A stretch of 64,000 bases of DNA, taken from contig OU964924.1 in NCBI GenBank assembly GCA_918807975.1, forward strand, positions 23,543,695 to 23,607,694. The letters are read 5' to 3'. The notes beneath the pieces were generated by a model. The model saw nothing but the letters and a program-made list of their open reading frames with translations. It made no database searches and was not told where the DNA came from. Positions 14,401-29,400 of the stretch are shown here, in pieces. The position numbers were made by a program, and so were the translations under genes. Numbering within the stretch: position 1 is the first letter of the stretch; the number at the start of each line of letters is the position of its first letter. Origin of the DNA: Aplidium turbinatum (lineage: Eukaryota > Chordata > Ascidiacea > Aplousobranchia > Polyclinidae).

Positions 14401-17400
14401 GCAGTAGTTCTTAACCTGATCTTAAGTTAAGATCTTATGTTCTTAACCGTTCGAACCCCTGATCTTTGTGGGCATCTTTCTGAGGTCCTATGTAGGTCTT
14501 CTGACTTGTAAAAACATTAGCGATATTTTTAATACGTCTTAATGGTGATCTAAGAAGAGAAAAGCAGGCTATTAAGCTTTGTACATTGCATGGTCCGTTG
14601 TAGGTAACTTGCGTGGAGTTCTTGCAAAATCACATCATGTTTGTGATGTCGCATTGAGCAAACTCAAATTTAAGCTAATTTGTAGTCTACTGTTGTACGA
14701 ATAGTAGTGGCGTACGACTCTTCTTGTATTGGACCTTTTACCTCTTGAAAATGGGGATTTTGGAACTTGTTTGCTCTCTTCATTCGTTGTTGCGATTTGT
14801 GTTTGAGTATGCAGGTTATCTCAAACTGGCAAATTCCGTTTTTGTAATGTTGCCTCAATATTTGCCGACGTTGGATCAATATAAAAAGGACAGATTTTGT
14901 TAGCTGAGTGTGCTAGGAATGCTCCTGAAAAGGTCAAGGATTTGTCTTGTGTGTAAACGTCAGAAAGCACTGACTTGGGGTCAGAAATATTCTCTTTCCA
15001 AAAAATAGAACTGCTTTGAATTTAGCAAATTGTAGCTTCAACACTTCATCTCTATAGCTTTAAACCAGAAATGTAAGTTCGAGTCTAACCTGTGCCGTTA
15101 TGCTTTTGTTTGATTTTCGATAAAAATGTAGAAGATAATTAGTTGAATTATAAGTTTTGCAATAGAAACTGTGAAGTTTCAACGGGACTTTTGATTGAAC
15201 GAAGGTAAATGCTAAAGCACGCAAATTGTTGGTATTTACGAATTGAATTCTACTTTTCCATTGTTTATGTATTGATTTAGCATCCGCTAAATACATAACT
15301 TTGTCTAAAAACTTAACAAAATCTCTCCTGAGTGGAACCTCGTTTTACAAAGCTATTTTTTTCGAAATTCCAGCTGATTCTTACATTGCCTTCACTCTTC
15401 TTGGTGCTCCTCCATCTGCCCTTCCTGGATCATCTTCCACCGTGATTGCATCACACTTCCCTGATTCACAGAATCCAAGCGAAGCTCCCTCGACTCCCCA
15501 ACCCCAAAAGAAGGTATTTGGACCTAATTAATACTTTTTCTAGGGTTGACTGAGTTGATACTTGCTTTCCCATAGAATTGTCCAAATTAAAAATACAAAT
15601 TATCCTTTAGACGCCAAATTGTCCTATTTTTACTGTGAATGACGCACAACACCGCGCAAGAGCATGTGGCTGTGTCATTGACAGAACATTTGAAAGCATG
15701 CCTGAAGGTGGACACGAAGATTGGCTTCCTTGCCTTCCTCCACCTAATCTAAACCTGCAACCAACCGGCCTATACCTGCACAGTGCACACGACAAAAATT
15801 GTACTAATACTATCCATTATAAATATGATTTTTGTTGTCGTTTCTATAAAAGCTGCGAAAAACATCCTGTAAACTATTGAGTGAAAACAATAACGTCACA
15901 GTCGCAAAGTCATACCATGTTTTTTATGAACATTCATTTCCAGCATCACACGTTTCATGAGCAAAAGGTTGTGACGATAAAGAAGATGCTGGAACAGGAA
16001 ACGGCAGAAGTTGAGGCAAGTTATTGACAAAACTGTTTGGTTCATAATCTCCATACATCTCGCCTTTCGTGAGCTTAATTATTTTTAGTAATCCATCATC
16101 AAACCTTGAGCTTATTCACCGTCGAACTTTATGTTTTCATTAATGTCAGTGCTCGCTGGACATCATCTGTTTCCTTCAAGATTTCAAATTTTGTAAACTG
16201 TATCTGTAATTCACGAGCTTAACTTTTCCTGTTGTATCGTATATTTCTCTTCTGCCTCGTATACTCTTCGTAATATACTTCACACCATTTCATACTAGTG
16301 TCAAAGAGTACCCCCGGCAAGAGTAATATTATCTCTTTTGCAGTATTGTTATCTTCATTTTCATTTAATTTATGTGTGGTCCGCATTAATTAGTGTGAGT
16401 GGCCGATTCTTTTCTTGTAGAGGCTGTGGGTTTGAAAAATGCTCATTTAACTTTCGTTATCAAAGTTTTAAATTTTGGTATTCTGGTATTTGTCTTGTAT
16501 TGAAATTGTATCAAATTCCCATTCATCCAAATTCGGCTTTGTGCCCACTAGTGGGGGTGGACAATTCTTTCATGCAGCTGATTTCTTCATTCTTTCTCTC
16601 TCTCATTTCGTCTATCGCATCTTCCTCCAGTTTGACCTTATGTGTTCTTCATCTGTTCTGCCCATGTTAATTTTGGATGTCTCCGTTTTCTTTTACCAAA
16701 CGCCTTCAAAGTCAATGCCTTTAGGAGGAAACCACCTGCCCATACCATAATACTCCAAACTCATCTGTAGTCTTCCTCATCACTAGCATGTGCATCAGTT
16801 CTTCAAAGTTTTTTTTTTCTCATTTTTATCCCACACATTGCTCTCGCCATACTTTTCCCGTTCTTCTCAGAATTACCAGTTCACTCGGGTTATTTTGTTG
16901 AATATATTTTCTTTTGATATTTTAACCATATTTGCCTTCTCTGGTATGGTGTATGCTTGACTAATTTTCTTTCCAATTCATCATCAGAGGATAAAAGAGG
17001 AATACGCAAGGAATCCGGAACCAAAGATCCTTAAGCAGTTGGGATCGGCTAAAAAGATGAAGCAGGATCTAGAAAAGCAGTTGTGGAAGGTATTTCTATT
17101 CGATTATAATTATCTATCCTGACTTTCAACTCAACTTTCAATCCAAGCCCAAATAATCAACTTATCACACTTAATTGGCGATTTGCAGTAATTTTCAATT
17201 GGTTTAAACGTACGGTACCAGTTTGTTTACAATTGATGCGTGTTCATGAGCTTATCCTTCGTGACAAGTTTCCAAATATCTAAGCGACATGATCCAGCCG
17301 ATAGTTTTGTCACTTGTGGCACTCTTGAGCTTTCTACTTGCTTTTGGCGCCAATTTTCAAGCAGATTCAGGCGCCAATTTTCAACAACTTTAACGATGAG

Positions 17401-20400
17401 AATAAAGTTTTTCACTCAAACGTAAATCTGAGATAATTTCTTCGAGTATTTTTATGTATTTTTTGATACAGAATAGCCTTTGTTCTCGCGTGCAATTAAT
17501 TGCAGTAAGTTTAAACCGATTTGTAGCTCAATGCATTTTTGATCTAATTCATTTTGCTATTTGGTGCTAGGGGAGGGCTGTCCAATGTAAAAAGAGCCTA
17601 TTTTTTGGCCTCTACCGGTGTAGCGCTCTATGAGTTGTATGAGTCCAGAAGTCTCTGTAACTCCTGGACAGCGGAGATGCGATCTACGTGCTACGCTAGA
17701 TCAGACGTTCTTTTGTATTTATGGCAAAACAATTGCCAGATGTTGAGAACAAATTGTAAGCAAGGAATTAAACCAATGCCCGCTTTTTTATTGAATAAAT
17801 ACATAATTGCAATTACGTCATCAAACCGGATCGAAATTTGATGACGTCCAACTCTCGCAATACGGGCGACAAAGGACGGAAAAGCGTGTACAAACAAATT
17901 AAACTAATGCTGCATTGAAACATCAATTATTTTTCATAAGATTCTTAAATAAAATATTTGGCAACTCTGGTAACTTTTGAACTTATATAACTCCTGGACC
18001 GCGACACCGGTCTCATATGACGCCAAAGAAGAAGTTTTCCATCAACCTGTATAGTGCAATATTGCGGTACAGTTCCAACTCCATGTCTCGAAGTAATTTG
18101 TCATGGGAATGGAAAAGCCTTGAAGAAGCTCATTCCTCTCACTTTGAAAGCAGTCTCGTATGTTGATTAATCTCTTGAATGTTGATATGGTCGCTTGGTT
18201 TTTCTATGAAAGTGGCATTGCCTAAGTCCATAGCAATTGTAATCGATTTATTTAACTCTTCTTTTCTCAATCAAAAATGTTCCTGATCCCCAAGCTCTTT
18301 GAAGATGTTCATTGATGTTCAAAAGTTTAAAAAAAGTTAAAAACTTTGACCCAACAATGTGCTGTTGATGAAGGTTAAGGTGGAAATAGAAAACGTGACT
18401 TTTTTTAAATTCTTGTGGTTTGCCCAATGTCCAGCCTTGCCCTAGCCTAGAGACTTAGCAACCCAGAGAGCAAAATCCGTCTGCAGACGTTGAATCAATG
18501 TAAAAACGACGGCTTTTGATTTCTAGAAAGATCTCAATGCTATGCTGCTGTTACTTTCACAGGCGGAGAGCATGCAGGCAAGTTGCGAAGAGAAAGCCGC
18601 CATCTCCCCAACGTCACAATGCTCAGAGATGGAAGGTGAGTCCAGTAAATGTCCATAAGCCACTTTTTAACCAATCGTTGCTCAAGCAATTCCGGCCCAG
18701 GAAAATCAGTCAACTTCACATTGCTTTAACGTCAGCAAGCGTTGAAGCAATGTAAACAGAACCCAATTTGCGAGCTGAAGTAGCAAGTTATATTTTTTAA
18801 TGAACTTGCCTTAGCGGAGATAGGGCTGTGATTGGCTCTCTAGTCTTCCAGGTCTTGCTACAGTTTTCGACAATAAGGTAATTCCCCGAGAGTGCGGCAC
18901 AAAGACTAAGTTAGATATGAAGCCCTCTTATGTTACAAAAGATTTGAAGTAAATTACATGTTCAAAACAACAAAACATTTTTTGTAACATTCTATAAATA
19001 ATGCAAACACTGACTCTAAGTTTTTTTTGTCTTTTTAACAAACTGCAAGTGATGTCAGGTAAAGCAAGGTTTAAACTACATCAAGCTCAATGTATTGAAA
19101 TCAGGATGTCTCCACTGGTTGGTTTTGTTTATGTAACCTTTTTTTTATTTCGTCGATTAGCCAATTTCCAAGCTTATTAGCAGTTTCTAAAACTTCTTAA
19201 AACAGAGCAGCATGAAAATGTTTATTAAATATGACAACGACGACGTTGTTCTACATTCTACAATGCGTAGTTAGCTTGCGTGGTGAGTAGCGTTGTGCAT
19301 AATATAATTCTCTTTCAGCGTAGCTGCAGGTCTACAAAGCCTTTTCGTCTATTTATACAGAAATGAACTACAGCATGATTAATACAGTTCAATTGCAGCC
19401 CTCCGCACAGGAAATGCTCTTCGAACTTCATTGAGCAGTTATACTATTGCATGTGAGTTATAGCCAGTCAGAAACTAACGTTAGATTAAGCTGGTAGCTT
19501 TTAATATGTGCTGCGATAAATTGACTATTTTTTTAATGCAAGACTTAGGTAGCAGTTTCACAGGTTAAATGGTAATGATAGCAACACAAACAGAGTTTAT
19601 GAAAGGTAATTTAATTAAGGTTTTAATAGTAAAAGCTAATAAATAGTTGTATGTAATTGATAGGCCTACCTGAGTAGTTAATTCAACAGTAAATTCGCTT
19701 GCCTTTTTGTAGCGTTTCACTTTTTAACGACTTACTTCACACCTCTGTGCATATATAGCAGAATTATGATTTTATGTTTTCTGTGCAATTTTAAGTGTTA
19801 TGAAAGGCCACGTAAACAGACGAAATTTAACTGTCGATAATACCAATGACAGAGAAGAATGGAGATATCACTGTAAACAACTGATCGCCCATGATATAAT
19901 TCAAGATGATGCCCAGGCTCTCTTTTTTAACTGTGTTATTTCAATAATTGTATGTTTTCCACCCCTTGTATTTTCAAGACTTTTACACGTGATGGTGGAA
20001 CATTTACAAATGCTTTATTATTTGAAGCATGTTTTCTGACTGTGCCATGGGCTAGTCACAAACGATAAACCTTGCACTACGATATGTTGTACTTGTAAGT
20101 ATGCAAGTCGAAAAATCCTCTTTATGCGGAGAAATTCGTGACGTAATATGTACTCGTCGAAACAAATGGCAAGGAGTAGCCGCCCATACTTTCACACCAT
20201 ATTGTGTAAAAGTATTCTACAGCAGCACTATGCCATCAGGTTAAGATGTTGCGGCGTTTGAAATGTATGTAAACATCTATAACACGTCACGAGTAGAATA
20301 TTATTCGTTCACATCACAATTTGCTTTATTCATTCGCCTAACGTATTTTTACTATTTATTTTGATTTTAAGCATATTTTTTCCTTTTGTAATATATGTCC

Positions 20401-23400
20401 TTGCTGAAGCTAAAGACGCTATTTTTGTTATAACGAAGTCAATTCTTAAAAAAAAACATGCTAATGGATCAGAATGTTGTGCCAATGCCACCGTTGTATG
20501 CATGCAAATTATTACAAAATTGCAACGAAAACTGGCAACACTGTAAACGCCAATTGGCAGCACTGTACTGGCAACACAGTACTACTGGTAATCAACTTGT
20601 TTTTCGATTAGGATCAAGCGACCCGAATGAAGACCGCAAGGCGTCCGAACACGCTGTGTCCGATGGTGCTTCAGCAGACGAGGTAAGTCTTAAGCAATAC
20701 TTGCATGAGAAATCCGTCGCTTTACTTTGGTGCGACAGCCTACAAAAACGTTGGACTTTTAAGCCGAAACTTGTGAGCACGGAAATTACTTCATCGCCAC
20801 AACTGTGTGATGTTGCATCGGTTTTGGCAAACTTTGTTATCAGTTGTAATGTACCATTCATTTTTGCTCCCTCACCAGACAGAAAAATCCGTTATTTTTA
20901 CATTGATTCAACGTATCAAAACGTTGAAACGATGCAAAAATGACAAATTTTGTTGTCTGGGTGTAGATCTAAGCCTTTTTGTTATTGCTGCCACTCTTTG
21001 TATTTATTGTCATTGCTGGTTGCGGAATATGCTTTGGTAGTTAGGCCATAAGCATGCGCTTGATTCAATAACGAGTTATTCAAGGTCAAAGTATACCATG
21101 TTCCATCGTTTGCGTACATTGAGTTGCTTTACATCATCTGAGTAGGGTTTTCTATTTTAATATGCATTTAGTTTGAAGTGCTCAACTAAAAATGTGATTA
21201 CCAAGTGTATATCGTTTTAACATTTTGCTTCAATCCAATGACATTTTGTGACTTCAACTGCAACCAACAGCAAGGCAGTGTGCTGGAAGACAACAGCTTT
21301 GTGATCATGATTAGCTTTGACAAGGGTTGCAGTAAGATTTGTCGAAATAAAAACTTTCGAAATTCGAAATATTTCCTCATGGCTCAAAGTTTTTTTGCTT
21401 CATTTTGTTTCAGATTGAGTTTTTTTTTCAAAGATTGCAAAAAATCTGATTTGCCTCAGCTGGTAAAATTAGTCTTTTTCTTACGCTAAAACGTCGCTCG
21501 CTGAGGCTGCTCGTTTGAATCAACGCAAAACTGTCTCAATTTACTCAACGGTCACATGCTATGCACCGATCAACAAAAGTTTTCTTGTATCACTGTTCGC
21601 ACATGTCAGTGGTCATCATTGTATCTGTTTGCTATTCACAGAAGCTGTATTTATCATTTTTCAAAAAAGCAGTTGTTCTCTACCGTCAAAACAGGTTAGA
21701 AAAAGATCATTTGTTTTCAGCAACATTGCAAAAAAGCTGAACATGTTTTACTCTCATCAATCTGAAAAGTAAAATTAAAACTCTATTTGTTTAGGCTGAT
21801 CATTTGCAAAATAGTTATTTTGAGATTTGATTAAAACCTACTTTTTGATTTATTGCTATCATTATGTTTGTTGTGTGATTGTCAACTTGACTGTGGGCTT
21901 ACAATATTGAACATGGTCTTAGTTGCTAAGTTCTATGAACGTGCACTGAGCCAGAAAACCGTGGAAATCGTATATACACGACGTTGATAAACCGTGAAAA
22001 AAATTCTCTTTTTACTTCTTTGATGAATAATAAATTAGAACATTTCTATTTCCACGCCCCTTTAACATGTTAACTAGTTGTTGAAGTCGCTTTTCATACC
22101 ATTTCGAAAACCCGTTTTTTGTTGTTATACTAACGTTGTCAGATGTTAAATTTACGTAACATTTACTGATTGTGCTGGCTGGGCGTGACCGTTAGAATTG
22201 CCAAGGTGATAATCGGCGAAGAGGCAATTGAAACTAACTCAATGTCAGCGAATCTTCGTGTTATGAGGATAGGTTAGCAATTTTAAAGCAATGTTTAGAA
22301 CGGACTTTCAAACTTCTTCAAGTCTTGTGTGCAAGGGAGTCCCCCAATGTTTTTCGAACTGGTGGCCACTGAGTAAACTGACGATTGGAACTGAACGAAA
22401 TCGTTCAACTTCCAACAGTTGCCGGTGTCAGCGAAACAAATTTTTTTAAGTTTATCTGAAATTGAGAAAGTTTTTGCTTTTAACGTGTGTGCTATGTTTT
22501 GCCCACTATTATTCGTCTTTGCCTACTGCTGCAGTTATACGAAACTTACGTGACAAGCCTTACCAAGATAGTTTGCAGACTCTTCAATGCTGATCGCAGG
22601 CATGCTGTAAAATAGATGCATTCTAACAAGACACAAGGTTTACATTATTTTCATGATTCACTTGTGAAATCAAATCAATTTGTAACGAGTTAGTTTGCAT
22701 AAAGTTTCAGTGTGCCGCAAGAATCTTTTTAAGGCCGCCGTCGAAGTCATGTTTGACCTTTTTGAAGTAGAACGTTGAATTAAGAAAGAGAACTCAAGAT
22801 TTACTGAATAAGCTACTGCTGATGCTGAATGCCTTTTTGGAGTGTAGATAGAATAAACACGAAGAAGGTGTGGAGGTGCTGATGGGTTCAATACAGAGTA
22901 TTTAGCGAATGCTATCACTGCTCCCAAGTCGTATTTTCTTAACATTGCATTGCTTTTGTTGGCTAACATGAAAATATTTTCTTTATTAAAGAGAGTACTT
23001 TTCAGATCTTAAACCTTGTTTAGGTTTAAGCCATTACAATTTGCTTTTAAGTTTTCACCATTCAATGTGAATTCGTTTTATAGGATTTAAGCTTTTGTAC
23101 CAGAATTGTGACAAAAGAGGTCTGTTGATTAAAACAACCTGGTACTAGATGGGAATTTTTACTTTCGTTGTTCAACTTTGGTTGGTACCATGTTACCACA
23201 TGGCTTTCTGTGGCTGCTCATTTTTTAAATCATTTTGAAAGGTTTCAAAAAATCTAGGTATGTTTTTGTGGTGCTGGTTTAGTGTTAAAAACGATAGCTT
23301 GTTTTCATGACGATTATTACGCGGTTTGCATCTTCAACATGCTCATAACTGAAGAGTCTGTCAGGTTGAAGCAGAAGTTCTCAAAGAGGGCATTAGCGAC

Positions 23401-26400
23401 AGTGCAGTTGGCGCAGTTGGCGCTAGCCGAATACTTGAAGGTGCTGAATGCAAATACTAGGCGACAAAGCTGAGCAACAATTTTTTTTGTCACATTATGC
23501 TTAAAAAACATTAGAATTACATTGTCGTATCTTGCCTAATGCACAGGGGTTGAAAATTTAGTTTCAGCTGCAGGAAGACTTATAACTTTCGCGACTATCT
23601 TCAGGCATATCATTACATTTTTTTTTCAAATACCGTTATGTGCTCTCGGTAGGTATCGAACTGATGTCCTTCGAGCGTCTGGCAAGTGCTCTTACTTCTG
23701 GGCCATGTAGCCAACGTCTGCGGACGTTGAACCAATGCAAAAAAGTATGATTTTATTAGCTGACGCAAGACAGATTGTGTTAAGGAAATGAAAAATGGGT
23801 ATAGGTTCCTCTGCTTTCAAAACATACAGCAACATGATTGAATCTTCAGCAAGCTTAGCTGCTTTTTACCTCAAATAATCATAAAATACGTAAAAGTTTA
23901 TGGCGTCGTCCAAATAAACTTCAAGTGCTTTTGTATTTGATGCATCGGTTTATTTGTTTAAGTCTTGGTTAAATTTTGAAACAATATGATGTTAGCATAT
24001 GCCAGGACAATGACATGTAATTTATAGATTGTTTCAAATAATATTGGTATGTCAGTTATCAAAAGCTCTCACCCGTCACCGCAAACGTTTCGACATCGTA
24101 ACAATGATTGTTATTCTTGCTTGTAAATTTTCTAAGCTATTTTGAACGGCAGTTTTATTGGAAACGTCCCGTATATAGGCGTCAGTCTGTTTCTCAAACA
24201 TCAGTATTTGAAATCATGATCAATGTCAGCCTGAAAATTCTCTATGTATGCACAGGCGATGCTATACACAGCGAAATAAACTTGTAAAGGTAAAACACAT
24301 TTAAGTTGTAAAGAATTGCAGATACAGTGCATTTCAGAAATTCGCTTCATTACTGCATCTTAAAGTTTAGCCCAGAGTTACTGCACCTAGTCACACTAAA
24401 GACTTGAGGAGTTCTAGTGATATTGAAATAGAAATAGGCAGACAGAAGAAAAAAACACTCTACTGGCTTGTGTTTTGAAACTTGCAATTTATTTTGTTTG
24501 CCGCTAGATGGTGTTAAGCGTTTGTCATCCCTCAAAATGCAGAATCGATGTTGACAGTTTTCTAATAAAACCATGTTTTTATGTATAAAACGTTTGCTCG
24601 TGTTTCCGTTTTAATAAACACCTTTTGATGATGATTTTGAGGTGAAACAACTTGTTGAGGTTTTTTTTGATGATTCAATTAACTTTCTTCAACTCACAAA
24701 GACCATTTTTTTATGTTGATTCAGCGTCTGCAAACGATAGATTAACAACCTTTTTCCTGGTTGGGTAAATCGTATATTTGTTAAGACAGAAGAAAATGAA
24801 ATATCTTCTGACATGTGTTCTATTTGAATAAGCTTAACTGAAGATCATCTAGCTACTAGCAGATCGAAATCGATTTTTAGCTGTTTATGATTGAACTGAC
24901 TTGTGTGAAAATAAATTCGTTTTTATTTGTTAAGACTGTTAATTTTCATACAACAACATTATCGCGTCTTGATAAGTCGTCATTGTTCCAACCAACATTT
25001 TTTTTGCATCAGTGCAACGTCTGCAGACGTTAATATATTGTAAAAAGGACCAATTTGGCTGGACAAGATCATGCTATGAGTTTAGTCGTTCTTTTCTGTC
25101 TCATTTGCGTGCAGAACCGCAGAACACGCATTCTTGGAACGTAATTTCAGACTTGCAACTGTTTTAACGTTTTCATAATTGCAATATCGGCGACGTGTTT
25201 GTTAATATTTATGTTTGGTTAAACGTACCAGCTGATACTGTTGAACGCTAGGTTAGAGCCTGAATTTTGTGTGGTAGTTTAACGGTAAAAAGGACAATCG
25301 GCACCAACAAAAATGTACCAATTAACATTTGATAACCAATGATTAACATTTACACTTCCCTAGGAAGCAGTAAGGTGATTTTAAATCCACGTGGCTTCCG
25401 TAACCAACGTTTTTCTAATAGATCAGCAGTAAGCAATGACATTCTTTTGATTTGCAGGCAGCCGAGTCAGAAAAATGCCACATTCAATTGTTGGCTTGTC
25501 ATACTTTATTATGTCAGTGAGAATGAACTAGCAAACTGCGTTTCTTTTTGTTGAGGCATAAAAGAAATTAACGAAGAAATTATAAATAATGAAGAAATAA
25601 ACACTGCAAACTTTCAAGTTAGGTTATTCTTTAAGTTTACAGCTCAGGCTCGATTTTGTGCGTAAACTGTTTTTTTATTTCGATTTTAGAACTGGGATTG
25701 TTAAGGCACCATGTTACTACAGTCAAGTTATGCAAAACCAAAAGAAAAAACGAATTCGTTTGGTCACGTTTCTACTTTGAATAGAAACGGTGAAATATAC
25801 GAGTCATTGGGAAATGCCTATGGGGGCGTTCCCGTTTCTACAACTATCCTCTCTTCCGTTAGGGAGGACAACTATTCTGTAAACCAAATGCAGAGAAACC
25901 ATGAAATTGAGACACAACCTACTAAAGAGGACCAATGTACTTTTGATCATTTAAAGAACGGTGATGGAAAACTACGTTCTACCAGCATTACTGGCTCGAG
26001 TGGAGCAACTTCAACACAATTTCCCCAGTCTCCAAAGACCCGAACGCGATCGTCAGTGAATCTTCCCATTGCGTATTTGAGGAAGATGATACGACGCTCC
26101 CTATCCTCTCCTGATTCCGCCACAAGAACCGGTGATCCAAAGAGAAATAACTCTCGATCTTTGTCCTCCCCTGCATCCGTTGTAGAATCCAAGAATCAGG
26201 AGGAATTTAACGTTTTCAAATCAATGTCACAAAGCAGCGCTGAAATCAAGGAAAATGGACACCGGGACAGTTTCTCGAAAAGTTCCTTTCCACCTTCTAC
26301 GGAACGGCCTGATTTTTGGGAAGACCAACCTCATGATGAAAAGCCTCCTCCAATTCCACTAAAGCTTGGAAAGAGCAAAAAAAGCTTATTTCAGTTTAAC

Positions 26401-29400
26401 TCCAATCTCACTACTACTTCCGTTGAAGAAAACTTGTCAAACCTCAGTGTTAGGCGTGCTGCCAGCTTTCCGCTCTCCGAATCCGCACCTGTTCTTTCTC
26501 CGTCTGTTACATCTCCGTTTGAGTTCAGTTTTGCTGCGTCGTTTTCTTTCTTGGCCAATTTGCCAGATGAAGACCGACCTCCGTCCTTCTTTGCGTCACC
26601 GAACACGCAACGAAGAAGAAGCATTCCACCTCTTCCGCCCAAAAGAACAAAAAGCAGATTAACACGGCAACGCTCAGCCGCAGTTAGAGTCAAGGTAAGA
26701 GACGCTTATAGGCATTTAGGATTAACTTTCATGCGTATAGTGTTCAAGATTTTTTTGTATAATTAAATAAGTACAGAAAAGATACTCTTGATGGGCTATA
26801 TCAAGAGTTTTGCGTCAGAATTAGGGAGTACAATACTTTACATGATGGGATTTGAAACTCAGTTTTTCTACCCACTCTAGAAAAGTCAGTTTTCAATTCG
26901 ATTATTTTTTACGCCCCAATGCGAGCTTGCTTTCAACAAGAAGCTTAAAATTTCTCAACAATTGCTTAAATACTAATCTCACTGCTCTTATGTGGCCCAT
27001 AGAACTGCATTTAGTAGATCAGCAAAATACTTACCCTTCAGGTAAGCCAGATGAACGAACGAAGCAGGTGCACTTTCGCTTCCTTTTAAATCCAAATTCC
27101 CCAGTATTTGGCAACTTCCACGGTTCATCGACGTGACGTTTTTCACTGAAGGACTGACTTTTGTTGGGTTGAATACACTTTGAACTTACGTCGCCTATCA
27201 AATTAACTACTTGCTAATATTTAATTTTTTCTGGCGACTGATTTTGTTTTGTGTAATCGTGCGCCACTGTGTTTCTTATGTTGGTTCAACGCAATTCAGT
27301 GTCGAATTTCGGTGACATGCATTCGAGGCAGCTTACAGGTCGTTGGAATTTATGAGTGTGTACTCGGACAACAGGGAGCAGTATTTACAATTTCAAAATT
27401 TACAACTCGCCCATAGAGATAGGGTGGAGGCATGGCAGTTAGTCGGCTGATAAAGCTAATGACAATGTCAGTAAATTTAGGAATTCTTCCGCACTAAATG
27501 TGCTGTTCGCTTGGTTTATTATTAGCTTGATAAACCGTTATATAATACGGTGTATCAGATAACACAGTTCCGCTGTTTTTACGTTGTTTTTTTTTTCATT
27601 TCTTAAGGTAGATTAAATGTTGCATTGCCAAGTTTTGTTACACAGCAACAGCGTATTTTTGTGAAAGTATTGCATCAAAATATTGAATTTATAATTAGCT
27701 GGCGTGGGAATATTTTGCTTCAGCTGTAGTTTGACATGAATAAAATTGAAAGTTTTGAAGTTGGCTTCAGCATACAAAATAAAGGAAAAAGTTGAGCAGA
27801 GGTTATGATTTGCAATCTTTAATTGAATCTAAAAACCGTGTTCTTGCAATATTAAAAAAAATATATAAAAATAAACTTACGTCTTAGGAAGGTTTCAAAT
27901 TTCAGCATGAAATGTTTTTTATAACTTCTCAACGGATCAGACGAATGTGAATTAAGTTTGTTGCCAGTTCGCTTCATGATTCAGATCATGAAATCGAGTC
28001 ACTTTCAACCGTCTGGGAAAGCTCTATATACGAATAAGGAGTAAATCTCGACGTTGACGTAGATATGAGATGATGTACACATGAGATAGATGTTTTATTT
28101 TTGTCAGCGGTTACTTAATTGAAAGCAACATTTCTTAAATTATTGAATGACAACTACCCAGTCATAGATCGATCTTGGTTCTCCACCTTTGTTGAAATCT
28201 CTTCTGTCTATTCTTTATGTGTGAAAGCGTTTGGATATTTTGAATTACTAAACACACCTAGAACCACACCTTGACCAACAGACAAATAAGTTAATTTTTT
28301 GTATTTATTCATCCAGCGTTATCATGTCACGAAGTATATAAGAGGAGTGATAGTAAACTGATGAACTTATTCATCATATTTACCATGAAATAGGTGGTGT
28401 ATCGTGCGCATTTGATGTCATGCACTCAAAAAGACCCGATGAGCAGCATTCGTTCTTTTTGCGTTGATTCAACGTCTTTAGACTTCATTTCATGTGAAAA
28501 AAACGACTTCTGCTTGCTAGAGATATCCCAATGGTGACGTATTCCGACGTCAACTCAACGTAAAAACATCAGTGCAGCTATTTACTCAAACCCAATCCAG
28601 TTGCCATGTTTACATCATTTCAGCATCAACAAGACGTTGGTGTGAACATGCAAAACTTTGCCGGGAATGGACACAACCTGCCGGGAATTGTGCTTCAGCT
28701 TTGAAACATCAGCAAATTAACTATTTCTTCCCAGACACCAAAATTCGTCGTTTTTACATTTACAATGCAAAAACGACGGATTTTGCTGTGTAGGCTATTA
28801 TTGCCACGTTATGTTTTCTCTTTGAGTAAGCGGGACTAAGATTCGGGGCTTTATCCACCTTATCGTTTAAGCACACTTGACGTTAAACCAGTATAAAAAT
28901 GGCCAATTTAGTTGCAATGAGTATCTGTACTTTACATTTTAACGCACCTATTTCCGTTATTTGTTTATTTAACTGAGGTCACTCAGGACTTTCCTCTCAA
29001 CTGCATTATTTCTATTGTGATGCGCTGTAGGCTATTTCCAGTCATTGACCACCTAGTTCTGGAGATTTTAATTGTTCGTTGCAGGTTGTTGTCAAAGGCA
29101 GTTACAGATAACTTGATAGTCACAATTTCTAAACAAAATCGTTAGATAGCAATGCGAAAAAAGCCGTACATAATACGAAGTTTTAAATAAATCTTTTAAA
29201 ACTTTTTTTTGGCATAAAAATCTGAAAAAAATGAATTGAAATTCGTCCTAATGATGTGAGGTATGAAATTAGATGTGTCAAATTTTGAAAATTCTTTATG
29301 GTTTTGTAGAGTTTAAATGTCACTATATCGTGTTGTTGTTACAATTTAATATCTCACTGAACTCCGGGGAGTAAAATCAAGAGGAAATTAACGATCTATC

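Noticed and set aside
14440-14456. GTTCGAACCC resembling a tRNA B box
   Set aside because: No A box or tRNA arms upstream; it lies within a hAT-type GTTCTTAACC repeat.
17554-17841. GC-richer open frame of 95 codons
   Set aside because: No splice sites in a phase that fits the host gene and no recognisable protein pattern.
23341-23473. Protein-like frame (VRLKQKFSKRALATVQLAQL)
   Set aside because: Lacks an acceptor or donor in a fitting phase; no recognised family.
25947-26693. Several minus-strand and second-frame open stretches
   Set aside because: Shadows of the large Ser-rich coding exon; the plus frame has the splice sites and composition of the real one.
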